Positions 63,480 to 64,000 of a DNA stretch of 64,000 bases are shown here, piece after piece. The DNA is taken from contig LNDP01000013.1 of the NCBI GenBank assembly GCA_001464665.1, positions 1 through 64,000 of the forward strand, given 5' to 3'. The notes below the pieces were generated by a model, which saw only the letters and a list, made by a program, of their open reading frames with translations, was not told the DNA's origin and made no database searches. The stretch is from Acidobacteria bacterium Ga0074141. Lineage in GTDB: Bacteria > Acidobacteriota > Blastocatellia > Pyrinomonadales > Pyrinomonadaceae. Position 1 is the first letter of the stretch, and every line of letters starts with the position of its first letter. The position numbers were made by a program, and so were the translations under genes.

Positions 63480-64000
63480 CTATTTGCGATTTAGTTTCTC
63501 GTCGTAGAGTTCGCGATAGACCCTGTAATTATTCATCACCTTGAAGACGTAATTCTTCGTCTCGGCAAAGCCGACCTCGGCCGCGAAAAGGCCCGGATCC
63601 CTGGGCTTCGTCCGGTTGAGCCAGCGTGCGGCGTTGTCTTCGCCGGCGTTGTAGCTTGCCGCGACCGCTTCGTAGAGCCCGCCGAATTCATCCTTTATCT
63701 TACGGATATAGATCGAGCCGATGGCAACGTTCGTCTCCGGGTCATAGAGATCGTCCGGCTGCAGTCGCGGATATCCGGCCTCGTCCTTATATTTGATTGC
63801 CGTATCGAAAACTAGCTGAATCAAGCCGCGGGCACCCGCCGGCGATTTCGCGTTCGGCCGGAATGAGCTTTCCTGCTTCATTATTGCAAGTACGAATAGC
63901 GGGTCGATCCGCTGCTTTATCGAGTGCTTCAAGACTTGCGCACGGAAAGGCGTAGGATATTGAGAATACATTTGCGGAGAAACCGCTCCGGTCTTTCTGA
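63480..64000 (-). CDS. Soluble lytic murein transglycosylase, C-terminal part (runs off the window)
   Basis: The translated end is a complete lysozyme-like SLT domain. The catalytic Glu lies in LAIMKQESSFRPNAKSPAGA; GLIQLVFDTA, AIGSIYIRKI and AASYNAGEDN follow. An ATG at 63971 exists, but the frame continues open upstream to the window edge (KTGAVSPQ before it). These enzymes usually carry a long helical N-terminal part, so I treat this as the 3' part of a larger gene. It cleaves peptidoglycan glycan strands to anhydro-muropeptides. Confidence 0.85.
   Translation of the reverse strand, partial: RKTGAVSPQMYSQYPTPFRAQVLKHSIKQRIDPLFVLAIMKQESSFRPNAKSPAGARGLIQLVFDTAIKYKDEAGYPRLQPDDLYDPETNVAIGSIYIRKIKDEFGGLYEAVAASYNAGEDNAARWLNRTKPRDPGLFAAEVGFAETKNYVFKVMNNYRVYRELYDEKLNRK

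Overview
The window looks like a stretch of an Acidobacteriota genome, probably of the Blastocatellia/Pyrinomonadaceae type. This is inferred from style, not from a marker gene. The clues are an ECF sigma factor of the acidobacterial TIGR02999 kind directly upstream of a Ser/Thr kinase with a TPR-like tail, exported proteins with peptidase-S74 chaperone tails, a carboxypeptidase-regulatory-like remnant and moderate GC.

Most of the window reads as integrative elements stacked at a tRNA-Pro gene. The 3' part of tRNA-Pro (anticodon loop to CCA) occurs three times in the same orientation, at 2085-2129, 28671-28719 and 59478-59522. None of the copies has a recognisable 5' half. Each has a pair of GGTTGCA sites 11 bp apart, 106-109 bp upstream. 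An intact tRNA 5' half should lie to the left of the window. This divides the window into the right end of element 1 (1-2129: HipBA-type toxin-antitoxin and an orphan AbiEi-like protein), element 2 (2130-28719: metal, mainly copper, resistance), element 3 (28720-59522: tyrosine integrase, exported proteins, ECF sigma/kinase pair, dead IS256, pyruvate metabolism) and a more ordinary chromosomal end (59567-64000: HtrA protease, agmatinase, lytic transglycosylase).

Element 2 holds two RND efflux sets. The first is TolC, a lipoprotein, an adaptor fused to a YtkA-like domain, and a pump interrupted by a frame-breaking deletion. The second is CusA with its methionine triad intact, TolC and CusB. 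Around them are cupredoxin-like and His/Met-rich periplasmic proteins, DUF305, YHS and CBS proteins, a Cu+ P-type ATPase behind a textbook MerR promoter, and a sigma-54 response regulator with its histidine kinase. A -24/-12 promoter preceded by two GACA-N5-TGT dyads 52 bp apart lies in front of the first gene, which suggests that the regulator pair controls the operon. A ten-unit 21-bp array alternating GACATC and GATGTC lies between two cupredoxin genes.

Element 3 carries seven consecutive minus-strand genes for exported proteins of largely unknown function, including two tandem paralogue pairs. They are followed by the ECF sigma/kinase pair, a decayed IS256 copy and a Fic-family remnant. 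A tight four-gene operon follows: ppdK, an NAD(P)H:ferredoxin-type flavoprotein, nifJ (pyruvate:ferredoxin oxidoreductase) and a dihydroorotate-dehydrogenase-like protein. Together these could interconvert acetyl-CoA, pyruvate and PEP using ferredoxin.
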